A stretch of DNA of 64,000 nt from UBA11872 sp965198285 (GTDB taxonomy: Bacteria; Chloroflexota; UBA11872), in the NCBI GenBank assembly GCA_965198285.1, contig OZ240251.1, positions 2,790,001 to 2,854,000 of the forward strand. Reading direction: 5' to 3'. Numbering within the stretch: position 1 is the first letter of the stretch; every line of letters starts with the position of its first letter. The notes under the pieces are model-generated. The model was not told the origin of the DNA. It was given only the letters and a program-made list of their open reading frames with translations, and ran no database searches. Positions 33,717 to 42,078 of the stretch are shown here, one piece after another. The translations under genes were made by a program, and so were the position numbers.

Positions 33717-34562
33717 CTACAAGTTCAGCCCTGCGAAAAAGACCCAGTAGTAAATGAGGTAGCCGCCGGCGCCGACCAGGAACAGCGAACTGGCGCGGTG
33801 GACGTGCGGCAGGGCGCCACGCAGAAAGCGGGCCACGGCGTCGCGAAAGATTGCAGCGCCGATGGTGACGGCGATCACGACCACGCCCATGCCCAGCGCG
33901 AACGCCAGGAACTGGCTGAACGAGGCCAGGAACCCGGCCGCGCCAAGTGCGCCACCAACCACGACCAGGAAGATTGGCAGGGTGCAGCTGAGCGACCCGA
34001 CGGCGTAGCCGAGTCCGAAGAGGAACGCGTTACCGAGGTTTCGCTGAGGCGTGACCTGGATGCGGCTAGCAGCGAGCACGCCAATGTACCGGTGGGTGAT
34101 GAGGAGATAGGCGCCGAAGATCACCATCAGGACGCCGACGGACAGTCCGAGGAAGGGGAAGACGCGACCGAGGAAGCTGCCGCCCGCCGCAATGACCGCC
34201 CCGACTGCGGCGAAGATCAGGACGAAGCCGAGCGTGGCCATCAGCCCGACGGCCAACGCGCGGGAGATTCGTCGCGAGTGCGACAGTTGGTCGTAGCCAG
34301 CTTCCTGGGTGCCCAATTGGTAGGCGACGTACCCGGGCAGCATGAAGAAGCCACAGGGGTTCACGCTGGCGACGACGCCGGCCGCCGCCGCAAAGCCGAT
34401 CGGCAAGGCGCCGGCGAAATCGGACACGGCGGCCTCGGCGTTGGCCTGGAGCGAGATCAGCACGCCGATCAGGACCGCCACCACGAGCGCCGGAAGGCCG
34501 TATCCCAGGGCGGTGCCGAGCCACGGGCCGCGGGTCGACCCGGAGTCAGGCACGACGCTCAC
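33717..34562 (-). CDS. ccdA: CcdA/DsbD-type transmembrane thiol-disulfide transporter
   Basis: 281 residues with an N-terminal membrane helix plus the six-helix CcdA core. The redox Cys pair sits in VASVNPCGFFMLPGY and GSLSCTLPIFLVV, the standard positions. It moves electrons from cytoplasmic thioredoxin to extracytoplasmic TlpA/CcmG-like proteins, keeping apocytochrome CXXCH cysteines reduced. GTG 34562 lies 12 nt after the TlpA-like lipoprotein gene, so both are one operon. It should serve the Ccm system encoded at 52-58 kb, which lacks ccmG. Confidence 0.85.
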   Translation of the reverse strand: MSVVPDSGSTRGPWLGTALGYGLPALVVAVLIGVLISLQANAEAAVSDFAGALPIGFAAAAGVVASVNPCGFFMLPGYVAYQLGTQEAGYDQLSHSRRISRALAVGLMATLGFVLIFAAVGAVIAAGGSFLGRVFPFLGLSVGVLMVIFGAYLLITHRYIGVLAASRIQVTPQRNLGNAFLFGLGYAVGSLSCTLPIFLVVVGGALGAAGFLASFSQFLAFALGMGVVVIAVTIGAAIFRDAVARFLRGALPHVHRASSLFLVGAGGYLIYYWVFFAGLNL

Positions 34563-34574
34563 GGCGCGGTCACC

Positions 34575-35201
34575 TCAGCCTCCTGACGCCTGGACCAGTT
34601 CGTCGATGAGATCGCTGGTCGCCGCCTCGTCCAGGATGCCCGTCCACTGGCGGATGATCTGGGACTGCGACGTGATAAAGGTGGTGGTGGGCATGCCCAG
34701 CACCTGGAAGCGCTGCATCACGGTGGCGTCCGACGTGGTTCCGACGGGATAGGTTACGCCGAGTTCTTCCGCCAGCGCCTGCCCCTCGGCGCGCGAGCCG
34801 AGGTTGATGAGCGGTCCGACGTCCAAACCCACCATCAATATGCGGTCGCTGGCGGCCTGATACGCATGATCCAAATCCGGCATTTCCACCCGGCAGGGGG
34901 GACATTGGGCCGCCCAGAAATTCAGGACGACCGGCTTGCCGGCGGCCAGGATTTGGCTGAACTGCACGGTTTCGCCGCCCAGCAGGTCGCCGCCCTGGTA
35001 GGCCTCGAACGTGAAGTCGGGCGCGGGCCGCGTCTCACCGGCCGGGAAGCCGGACACGTCAGTCGCAGCCGCCGAGGTCGGCTCGGGTGGGGGCTCGGAA
35101 ACCGCCGCCTCGCCGCACGCCGCCAGAATCGCGCCGGCGCCAAGACCGGCCAGAACCCGACGCCGACCAATTGCGCCGATTGCCGTCCGGCGTACGCCCA
35201 T
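34575..35201 (-). CDS. TlpA-like thioredoxin lipoprotein
   Basis: 208 residues. A GRRRVLAGLGAGAILAACG segment is a lipoprotein signal, with twin-Arg-like character. The thioredoxin domain has FWAAQCPPCRVEMP with a CPPC active site and the cis-Pro loop GMPTTTFIT. It probably receives electrons from the adjacent CcdA and reduces extracytoplasmic disulfides, including cytochrome c haem-binding sites. ATG 35201 is used; an upstream frame to 35240 is not needed. It is divergent from a second TlpA-like gene. Confidence 0.82.
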   Translation of the reverse strand: MGVRRTAIGAIGRRRVLAGLGAGAILAACGEAAVSEPPPEPTSAAATDVSGFPAGETRPAPDFTFEAYQGGDLLGGETVQFSQILAAGKPVVLNFWAAQCPPCRVEMPDLDHAYQAASDRILMVGLDVGPLINLGSRAEGQALAEELGVTYPVGTTSDATVMQRFQVLGMPTTTFITSQSQIIRQWTGILDEAATSDLIDELVQASGG

Positions 35202-35364
35202 GCAATCCCGCCCTTCTGGCCGCCAGTATCTGTTGTCCAAGCATTGTGCGTCCCGCCGCGCGGGGAGGGTAGTGAGATGCCATACACACGCGGGGGTGTT
35301 GGGGCGCCGCTATGCTCGAAACCGCCGAACGCCGGCGCAACCGAGGTACGGGGGCCTACCACCT

Positions 35365-35955
35365 GTGGACGCCACGCAGCCCGAACGATTGACGCCGCCG
35401 CAATTGCTCGCGGCGCTGGCCGGCGTGGCCGTACTGGTGGCATTGATCGTGATCATCGGGCTGGTGCTGCGAGGCGGATCGGATCGCAGCGGACCGGGCA
35501 TCATCTCGATAGGCCGTGCCACCGACATCAGGCCGCGACCAGCGCCCGACTTCGTGCTGACCTCATTTGACGGTCAGCGCATTCAACTATCGGACTATCG
35601 CGGGCGGATCGTGGTTCTCAACTTCTGGGCCACCTGGTGCCCGCCTTGCCGAGTGGAAGCGCCGGTGCTGCAGCGGGCGGCCGAGCGGCTGGACCCCGTT
35701 GACGTGACGATCTTGGGCGTCGACGTGTGGGACGACCGCGCGGCGGCGATCGAGTTCCTGAAGGAGACCGGCGTCACCTACCCAAACGCGGAGGACGCCA
35801 CGCGGCTCATCCCCGTTGAGTACGGCGTGACCGGATTGCCGGAAACCTTCGTCATCGACCGCCGCGGCGTACTGGTGCGCCGCTGGGTCGGTCCGCTCAC
35901 CGACGACGAACTTGACGAACTCCTCGCCCCTGTTCTGGCCGCCGCGCCGGCCTAA
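35365..35955 (+). CDS. TlpA/CcmG-like membrane-anchored thioredoxin
   Basis: 196 residues. One N-terminal membrane helix (about residues 12-37), then a TlpA/ResA domain: PAPDFVLTSFDGQRIQLSDYRG, FWATWCPPCRVEAP with the CPPC site, and the cis-Pro loop GLPETFVIDRRG. The layout matches ResA/CcmG proteins that reduce apocytochrome c. GTG 35365 is chosen because the upstream frame to 35011 is antisense to the neighbour. This is the best candidate in the window for the ccmG function. Confidence 0.85.
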   Translation: MDATQPERLTPPQLLAALAGVAVLVALIVIIGLVLRGGSDRSGPGIISIGRATDIRPRPAPDFVLTSFDGQRIQLSDYRGRIVVLNFWATWCPPCRVEAPVLQRAAERLDPVDVTILGVDVWDDRAAAIEFLKETGVTYPNAEDATRLIPVEYGVTGLPETFVIDRRGVLVRRWVGPLTDDELDELLAPVLAAAPA

Positions 35956-36287
35956 GAGTCAGCGGCGGGCGTGGGCCGCAGCGCGAACGAAGAGCGCCCG
36001 CCAGCGGTCTGGATTGCGAGCGTGCGGCCGGCCAGCGCGTCGGCGACCTCTGGCTCGGCGACCAGAATGACCCGCCCGTCGAAGACGACCTTCCGATCCC
36101 CCTCCCAAACCTCGCTCACCGACAGGCGCATCCGGTTCGACGTATCGAGGGAGATGCGAATCGCACGGTCCACATCGTCATTCCAGTTCCCCTCCTGCAA
36201 CGCCGTATGCAGCGCCAGGGCAGCCTGGGGCGTGACGGTCAGCTCGCCAGTAGCCGATGCGGCGTCCGTCGGGTCAGGCGTAGAGAT
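35952..36287 (-). CDS. IscA/HesB-like protein lacking cysteines
   Basis: About 111 residues. The segment ELTVTPQAALALHTAL, then a long beta-rich stretch ending LAGRTLAIQTAGGRSSFALRP, resembles the HesB/IscA fold, but none of the three scaffold Cys residues is present. It is therefore unlikely to bind a Fe-S cluster in the usual way. The start is uncertain: no ATG/GTG/TTG is in frame near the domain; ATC 36287 has GGAGG at 6 nt, and CTG 36242 is the alternative. It overlaps the Gfo/Idh gene at its 5' end. Confidence 0.4.
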   Translation of the reverse strand: MSTPDPTDAASATGELTVTPQAALALHTALQEGNWNDDVDRAIRISLDTSNRMRLSVSEVWEGDRKVVFDGRVILVAEPEVADALAGRTLAIQTAGGRSSFALRPTPAADS

Positions 36288-37344
36288 CGCTGACCTCCAC
36301 CATTCGACCGTCGTCCTGGGCGGAGCGGTAGGCGGCGTCCAGCAGTTCAACCGAGCTGAGGCCGAACACGGCAGGCGACCCGTTCGGCTGGCGGCCCAGG
36401 CAGACGTCCACCAGGTTGGCAGCCGTAGCGAAGCGCGGATACGTGTCGTCGGCTGGCAAGCGGTCGCGCTCGATCGACCCGTCGCGGCGGTGAATCTCCA
36501 ACGCGCCCGTGATCGCATCCAGTAGCACGTAGCCGTGTTCGCAGTAGGCGCGGACTTCCAACTGGCCGGCGTCGCCCACCGGCACGTTGCCAGTGCCGGA
36601 AACCACACCGAGCGCACCTCCCTCGAACTCCACGGTCATGACGTCCACAAGGTCCACCGGCACGTCAAACGAGCGCATCAGCGCGCTCACGCGCCGCGCG
36701 CGCAAGCCGGTGACGAAGAACATGAGGCCCGACGAGTGGGTGATCTGCAGATGTCCCTGACCGCCGCCCGAGAGCTCAGGACGGGCGTACACGTCGCCCG
36801 GTCCGGCGACCGTCCAATCGAAGATGGGCTGGTAGGCCGCGTCGTTGCCTCGATAGAACTCGACAACCATGGACGACTGGGTGCACGCGACGTGCTGAAT
36901 GGCGCCGAGTTCGCCCGAGGCCAGGACCTCGCGGGCACGGATGGCGGTGCGGGTGAAGTGCCAGGGGTAGCCGATGATGAGTTCCACGCCCCGCGCTTCG
37001 GCCCGTTGCACCAGGTCGGCGGCATGGTGGGCCTTCAAGACCATGGGCTTCTCGAGCATCACGTTCAAGCCGGCGTCCAGGCAGCGTGCGGCCAAGGCGT
37101 AATGCGCCGCGTGGGGCACGGCGATCACTGCGCCGTCCAGCTCGGCCTCCGCGAGCATTGTCTCGACTTCCACGTAAGCGGCCGGTCCGGGGAAGGCCGC
37201 GGTGGCGCGTTCGCAGGCCTCCTCGCTGCGGTCGCAGATTGCCGCCAGGTGGGCCTGGGGATTCTCGAGCAGTCCCGGGATGTGCGTGTAGGTGGACCAC
37301 CAGCCGGCGCCGATGACGCCGATACGAGCTTGGCGAGCGGACAT
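36274..37344 (-). CDS. Gfo/Idh/MocA family oxidoreductase
   Basis: 356 residues with a normal Rossmann start (RIGVIGAGWWSTYTH), the conserved MLEKPMVLKAHHA motif with the EKP Lys near residue 96, and a C-terminal sugar-binding domain. Members oxidise sugars, inositols or related polyols with NAD(P). ATG 37344 gives the usual start; longer frames read into the neighbour's 3' end. The 3' end overlaps the IscA-like gene. The family has dozens of substrates, so no specific one is proposed. Confidence 0.75.
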   Translation of the reverse strand: MSARQARIGVIGAGWWSTYTHIPGLLENPQAHLAAICDRSEEACERATAAFPGPAAYVEVETMLAEAELDGAVIAVPHAAHYALAARCLDAGLNVMLEKPMVLKAHHAADLVQRAEARGVELIIGYPWHFTRTAIRAREVLASGELGAIQHVACTQSSMVVEFYRGNDAAYQPIFDWTVAGPGDVYARPELSGGGQGHLQITHSSGLMFFVTGLRARRVSALMRSFDVPVDLVDVMTVEFEGGALGVVSGTGNVPVGDAGQLEVRAYCEHGYVLLDAITGALEIHRRDGSIERDRLPADDTYPRFATAANLVDVCLGRQPNGSPAVFGLSSVELLDAAYRSAQDDGRMVEVSDLYA

Positions 37345-37399
37345 GCGATTCGATCCCGTCAGAGCAGCGCGGCTGTCGATGGTACGCCGGACGGCCGGA

Positions 37400-38482
37400 T
37401 CACGTCCGCGACGACTCACGCAGCGATGGCGGCGGGCCGTAGCCGGTCAGCTCCACGTAGCCCAGGCCAGCCTCGCCGCCGTCGCCGCTGACGCTCACGG
37501 CGCCTTCCCAATACACCACGCCCGTGCTGCCGCGGGTGTCCAGCTCTTGGTCCAGCAGCAGTGGGTCCAGGCGCAGGAGCAGACCTTGGCCGGGGACCGA
37601 GACTGTCCAACCCGACGGATAGACGACACCCGTGTGGGGACTAGTCCAGGCGCCGGTGGCCTGGATGGCCAGGTCGCCCGCGCGCAGGTGCGTCGTCTCG
37701 CCAGCGGGGCCGACCAGGGTTCCGTATTGCAGGACGGTGGCGCCCAGCTCGTCGCGGACCACGGAGGCGGTGAAGTCCCGGCCGTCGTCCAGATGGACGC
37801 TGTACCAGTCCCAGCCGCCGGATGCGACCGAGATGAAGTCGCCCCACTGATGGTCGATCCAGGCCGTGCCGGTCACCGGGCGCGGCAGGCCCTGGTCCAG
37901 CAGCACGCCACGAACGTCGGCGCGCGTGTAGGAGTAGTAGTAGCTCCAGCCGAATGGCGAGAAGTCCAGGATGCCTGTCTCGTTGTGGATGGCGGCCGGC
38001 TTGGACGGGATGAGTTCCAGTTGGAGCGCGACCGTGTCGAGGCCGGCCGAAATCGCGAACCCGCCAGGAACGTCGCGCAGCGTCCAGCCATCGACCGAAA
38101 GGTCGAGGCTCGGCGGCGAGGCGTCGGCGGGGCCTTCGATCGAATCGGCGACCTCAGTACGCTCGCCGAAGTGGAAACGCTGGCGACCAATGTCGGTCAC
38201 GGCAAAGTGAGCGGCGTAGCCCGGCGGCGCGCCCTGTCGGACTGACTGGAACAGCGCGAACTCAAAGCCGAACGGATCGCCTTCCGCCGTCTGCAGGTGG
38301 CCGCTGACGTACCACCACTCGGTCAGGTTGTCGTGCGGGGCGTCATCACGGGGGAGGTCAATGGGCGGCAGCGAAGCGGCGTCGAATCGGACGGGCAACG
38401 GCTCAGGCAGCGGCGGCGCGGCTTCACCGCACGCGGCCAGCAAGACCGCAGCGAGAGCTAAGCAAAGTACGCGTCGGATCAC
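37400..38482 (-). CDS. CrtC/AttH-like lipocalin-fold lipoprotein
   Basis: 360 residues. The N-terminus is a lipoprotein signal (LCLALAAVLLAACG). The mature part has the conserved block DNLTEWWYVSGHLQTAEGDPFGFEFALFQS, HFAVTDIG, a central GTAWIDHQWGDFI and a GWDWYSVHLDDG segment, as in AttH/carotenoid 1,2-hydratase-like two-lipocalin proteins. Such proteins bind hydrophobic ligands; hydratase activity is not assured. GTG 38482 overlaps the MMPL transporter stop as GTGA, suggesting a shared lipid-trafficking role. Confidence 0.72.
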   Translation of the reverse strand: MIRRVLCLALAAVLLAACGEAAPPLPEPLPVRFDAASLPPIDLPRDDAPHDNLTEWWYVSGHLQTAEGDPFGFEFALFQSVRQGAPPGYAAHFAVTDIGRQRFHFGERTEVADSIEGPADASPPSLDLSVDGWTLRDVPGGFAISAGLDTVALQLELIPSKPAAIHNETGILDFSPFGWSYYYSYTRADVRGVLLDQGLPRPVTGTAWIDHQWGDFISVASGGWDWYSVHLDDGRDFTASVVRDELGATVLQYGTLVGPAGETTHLRAGDLAIQATGAWTSPHTGVVYPSGWTVSVPGQGLLLRLDPLLLDQELDTRGSTGVVYWEGAVSVSGDGGEAGLGYVELTGYGPPPSLRESSRT

Positions 38483-40674
38483 GTGGAAGCCCGCAGTCGC
38501 GGCCAGCGCAGCGAGGGCGCCCACCAGTTCCATTGGCCCAGCAGGTGCATCGTGGCCGGAACCAGCAGCGCGCGCACGATCGCGGCGTCCACGAACACCG
38601 CAATGGCCGCGCCCAGACCAATCGCCTTGATCAGCACGATGTCGGCGGTCACGAACGCCAGGCAGACCGCGATCACCACCAGGGCCGCGCTGGTTACGAC
38701 GCGGCCGCTGCGTTCCATGCCGATGGCCACACTCTCGGTGTTCGAGCGACCCTCGTCGTGCGCTTCCTTGACGCGCGAGAGCAGAAAGACCTCGTAGTCC
38801 ATGCTCAGCCCGAAGAGCATGGCGAAGAGGACGACGGGCAGCAGGGAATCGATGTAGCCGAGCGGCTGGAACCGCAGGACGTTGGCCAGCCAGCCGTCCT
38901 GGAACACCAGAACCAAGGCTCCGAAGCTAGCCAGCAGGCTCAAGACGTTCAGCAGCACCGCCTTGAGCGGCAACACGACGGACCGAAATAGCACGGCCAG
39001 CACGATGTAGGTGATGGCCAGGATCAGGATCACAGCCTTAGGGAAGTCGGTGTAGAGCCGGTCGACGAAGTCCTTGAGCCCGGCCGCTCCGCCGCCAACC
39101 AGCAGATCGAGCCCGTTGGCGTCGCGGTAGGCGCGAACGGCTTCGACCAGACCCTCGGCTTCGGGCGAGGTCGCGGGCACGCTGGGATCCACGAGCATGA
39201 ATGCGGCGGTGTCGCGCGTAAACGTCTCGCTAACCGCTCGCGCCCATGGGTCTGAAATGGAGGGCGCGCCGCGATAAAGCAACTGGTACTGCTCAAGCGT
39301 GATGCGGGGGTCAATTGACGCGACCCCGCGGACGCGCGCGACGCGGGGGTCGGCCTCCAGCGCACGGCTGAGCGCGTGCTGGGCGGCAATGGCCTCGGGA
39401 GCAAGCGCGCCGTTGGGAAACCGTGCCACCAGAAATAGCGGCGTCTGGTGACCCTCGCCGAACTCGTCGCGCAGCAGCTCGTAGGCCACGCGGGACGGAG
39501 AATCTGGCGTTAGGACCGTGGCGTCAGGGGCGTTCACGCGGACATGCAGGAACGGGAGGCCGAGCAGGACAAGAAAGGCGGTGACGACAACGAAGATGGG
39601 CAGGGGACGCCGCATCACCGCGCGCGCCAGCCTGGCCCAGCCGTTGCGCGGTCCGACGGGAGGTCGCCACACGCGCCACATGTTCACGCGCGGGCCCAGC
39701 ACGGCCAGTAGGGCAGGCACGAAGGTGGTGGCCGCCGCCACGGCGATCAGCACCACCAGCGCCCCGCCGGCGCCGATCGAGCGCAGCATCATGAACTCGA
39801 AGACCATCAGCGAGCCCAACCCGGTCAGGACCGCTGCACCGGAGAACACGACGGCCCGACCGGCCGTCGCGACCGTGCGAGCCACCGCGTCGTCGGTCGT
39901 CTGACCGGCGGCCAGTTCCTCACGAAACCGGCTGACAAGGATCAGAGAGTAGTCAGCTCCCAGGCCCAGGCCGACAAGCGTGACGACGTTCAGCGCGAAG
40001 ATCGAGAAACCGACTTGCTGGCCGAACGCCCACAGCAGGGCCAGTCCGACGACCACGCTGGCGCCGCCCGCCAACACGGGAATCCCTGCCGCGACCACGG
40101 ACCCGAAGACCAGCACAAGCACGATCAGCGCAAACGGCAGCCCCACGGTTTCCGCGCGTTGCAAGTCCGCCTCGCTCAGCGTCTGTATATCCGCGTAGAA
40201 CACCGGGGCGCCGGCGATGTGGACCTCGAGTTCCGAAGGTTCCAAACGCTCGCGCAGCACGGGCACGATGCGATGAGCAACGTCGGGGTGCAGATCCAGA
40301 AACAGCGTGGCGTAGGCGGTGTGTCCGCCCGGCGCGATCTGGGTTGGATCGTCCTGGAAGGTGACCACGCGCGTGACTTCAGGCAGCGCCGCCAGCGGCC
40401 CCAGTACCCGAGCCGCTTCGGCAACGAACGCCTGGTCGCTGAACCGCAGTTCGTCGTGGTGAAAGACGATCTGAATCGGCGAGCCGACGGCGCCGAAGTC
40501 CGTTTCGTAGCGCTCGAACGCTTCTTGGGACTCGATGCCCTCGGCGGAGAACCCGCCGGCGCGCAGGATTGAGCCGACCTGCGGTAGCGCCAGCAATGAA
40601 AGGGCCGCCGCGAGTAGCCAGGCCGCGATGAGCGGCCAGCGCCAACGCACCGTGAAGCGCCCCAGTGCTTCCAG
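38479..40674 (-). CDS. MMPL/RND-family transporter (probable CTG start)
   Basis: 731 residues with 12 predicted membrane helices in two RND half-repeats, each with a large extracytoplasmic loop after helix 1. MMPL proteins export lipids or glycolipids using proton motive force. GADYSLILVSRF and GLSMDYEVFLLSRVKE are the characteristic half-site motifs. The N-terminus LEALGRFTVRWRWPLIAAW matches the family start, but its first codon would be CTG 40674, with GGGAG at 7-nt spacing; the only ATG/GTG/TTG codon near is GTG 40650, eight residues inside. Coupled to the AttH-like lipoprotein. Confidence 0.82.
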   Translation of the reverse strand: MEALGRFTVRWRWPLIAAWLLAAALSLLALPQVGSILRAGGFSAEGIESQEAFERYETDFGAVGSPIQIVFHHDELRFSDQAFVAEAARVLGPLAALPEVTRVVTFQDDPTQIAPGGHTAYATLFLDLHPDVAHRIVPVLRERLEPSELEVHIAGAPVFYADIQTLSEADLQRAETVGLPFALIVLVLVFGSVVAAGIPVLAGGASVVVGLALLWAFGQQVGFSIFALNVVTLVGLGLGADYSLILVSRFREELAAGQTTDDAVARTVATAGRAVVFSGAAVLTGLGSLMVFEFMMLRSIGAGGALVVLIAVAAATTFVPALLAVLGPRVNMWRVWRPPVGPRNGWARLARAVMRRPLPIFVVVTAFLVLLGLPFLHVRVNAPDATVLTPDSPSRVAYELLRDEFGEGHQTPLFLVARFPNGALAPEAIAAQHALSRALEADPRVARVRGVASIDPRITLEQYQLLYRGAPSISDPWARAVSETFTRDTAAFMLVDPSVPATSPEAEGLVEAVRAYRDANGLDLLVGGGAAGLKDFVDRLYTDFPKAVILILAITYIVLAVLFRSVVLPLKAVLLNVLSLLASFGALVLVFQDGWLANVLRFQPLGYIDSLLPVVLFAMLFGLSMDYEVFLLSRVKEAHDEGRSNTESVAIGMERSGRVVTSAALVVIAVCLAFVTADIVLIKAIGLGAAIAVFVDAAIVRALLVPATMHLLGQWNWWAPSLRWPRLRAST

Positions 40675-40893
40675 CGAGCTGCTCCCGCGGCGTCCCGACG
40701 CGTTACCTGGATTCTAGGCGGGGCGCGGCGTTCGGCGGGACGGCAATGTGACTTCCGTCACCCTTCCAGCTTCCAAGCGATAACCGAATTGGCAGGCATC
40801 CGGCAGGAGGGGCTGGTACGGTTCCCGCGCCCAGCGAGCGAAGGGTCCGACCTACGGCGGCCAAGCAAATCGGGAACGGAAACGGACGGCGCG

Positions 40894-42078
40894 GTGACCA
40901 GCCAGACGGCTGACCCGGCGGCGCGTCTCGGGTCGCGCCGCTTCATCACGCTGATCGCCATCATGGGACTGGGCGTGGCCGGATGGCTGCCGGTCGTCAA
41001 CTTTCTATCGCTCTTCGTGCGCGACGACCTGGGACGCGGCGTCGCTGGCGCGGGGGTGCTTCTGGTGGCCATGCACGGCGCGCGCGCGGTGTTGGGTGTA
41101 TTCGCGTCGATTCCAATCGCCCGGTTTGGCAGCCAGCGGACGTACGCCCTGGGACTGGCCGGCCTTACCGTCCTGGTGGCCGTGATGATCGTCACGCCGG
41201 ATCTGACTCTGTTCATCGTCGCGGCGCCCTTCGGCGGCCTGGCGCTGGGGCTGCACTGGTCGGCGTCGCAGACCTACGCCATGCAGGTGGCCCCCGCGGC
41301 GCGCCGGGGCCTGGCGTCGTCGTTGGTCAGCTTCACCGTCGGGGTCGCGCCCGGACTTGGCGGGCTGGCGCTAGGCGTGTTGGCCAACGCCTTCGGGTTT
41401 CGTGTCTTCGCGCTCGTTGCGGCCGTGATGATCGGACTGGCGGCGCTGGCGGCGCTCCGCGTGCTACCGCCTCTGCCGGTCGCGCCACGTGCCGGTGAAG
41501 TCAAGGTGCGCGAACTGCTGCAGCTGACGCGCCTGCCGGCGATTCGGCTGCTTGCGTTCATCCGCGCCTGTACCACCGTGACCTACGGCGCGTTCATCAT
41601 CCTGGCTGGGCCGAAGTTGGTGGATGCGGGCGGCGACCTGACGGCGGTTGGGTGGCTCGTGTTCCTTTCAGCCGCCGGCGGGGCCAGTGCGCAAGTGGTC
41701 GTGGGGGCGCTATCGGACCGCTGGGGACGCCGCGGCGCGCTGGCCGTCGCGCTGGCGGTTGGCGCTGTGAATACGGCTGCCTACGGCCAGATCGATGCCT
41801 TTGGCGCGCTACTTGCGCTGTGGGTGCCGTACGCCTTCACGCAGAGCGTGTTTCAGGGGCTGATCGTGGCGTTGGCGGCGGACGTAACACCCCACGGCCG
41901 CCTGGGCCAGGCCATGGCGATCGACTCCACCGCCTATTCGGTTGGTGTGGCGCTGGCGGCGCTCCTGGCTATCGCCGCCGGCGACGCCGCGCCCGCCCTG
42001 CTGTTCTGGGCGGGCGCGGCGGCCGGGGTTGCATCCCTCGTGGCGATCAGCCGCCTGCGCGTTCGTCCCGTGGTCTAG
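40894..42078 (+). CDS. MFS transporter
   Basis: 394 residues with 12 hydrophobic helices. The cytoplasmic loop between helices 8 and 9 carries the MFS-type GALSDRWGRRG motif; the 2-3 loop reads IPIARFGSQRT. Cargo cannot be deduced. GTG 40894 precedes MTSQTADPAARLG; upstream frames are polar and poorly conserved in composition. It is divergent from the MMPL gene and overlaps the ALDH gene by 4 nt at the 3' end. Confidence 0.75.
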   Translation: MTSQTADPAARLGSRRFITLIAIMGLGVAGWLPVVNFLSLFVRDDLGRGVAGAGVLLVAMHGARAVLGVFASIPIARFGSQRTYALGLAGLTVLVAVMIVTPDLTLFIVAAPFGGLALGLHWSASQTYAMQVAPAARRGLASSLVSFTVGVAPGLGGLALGVLANAFGFRVFALVAAVMIGLAALAALRVLPPLPVAPRAGEVKVRELLQLTRLPAIRLLAFIRACTTVTYGAFIILAGPKLVDAGGDLTAVGWLVFLSAAGGASAQVVVGALSDRWGRRGALAVALAVGAVNTAAYGQIDAFGALLALWVPYAFTQSVFQGLIVALAADVTPHGRLGQAMAIDSTAYSVGVALAALLAIAAGDAAPALLFWAGAAAGVASLVAISRLRVRPVV

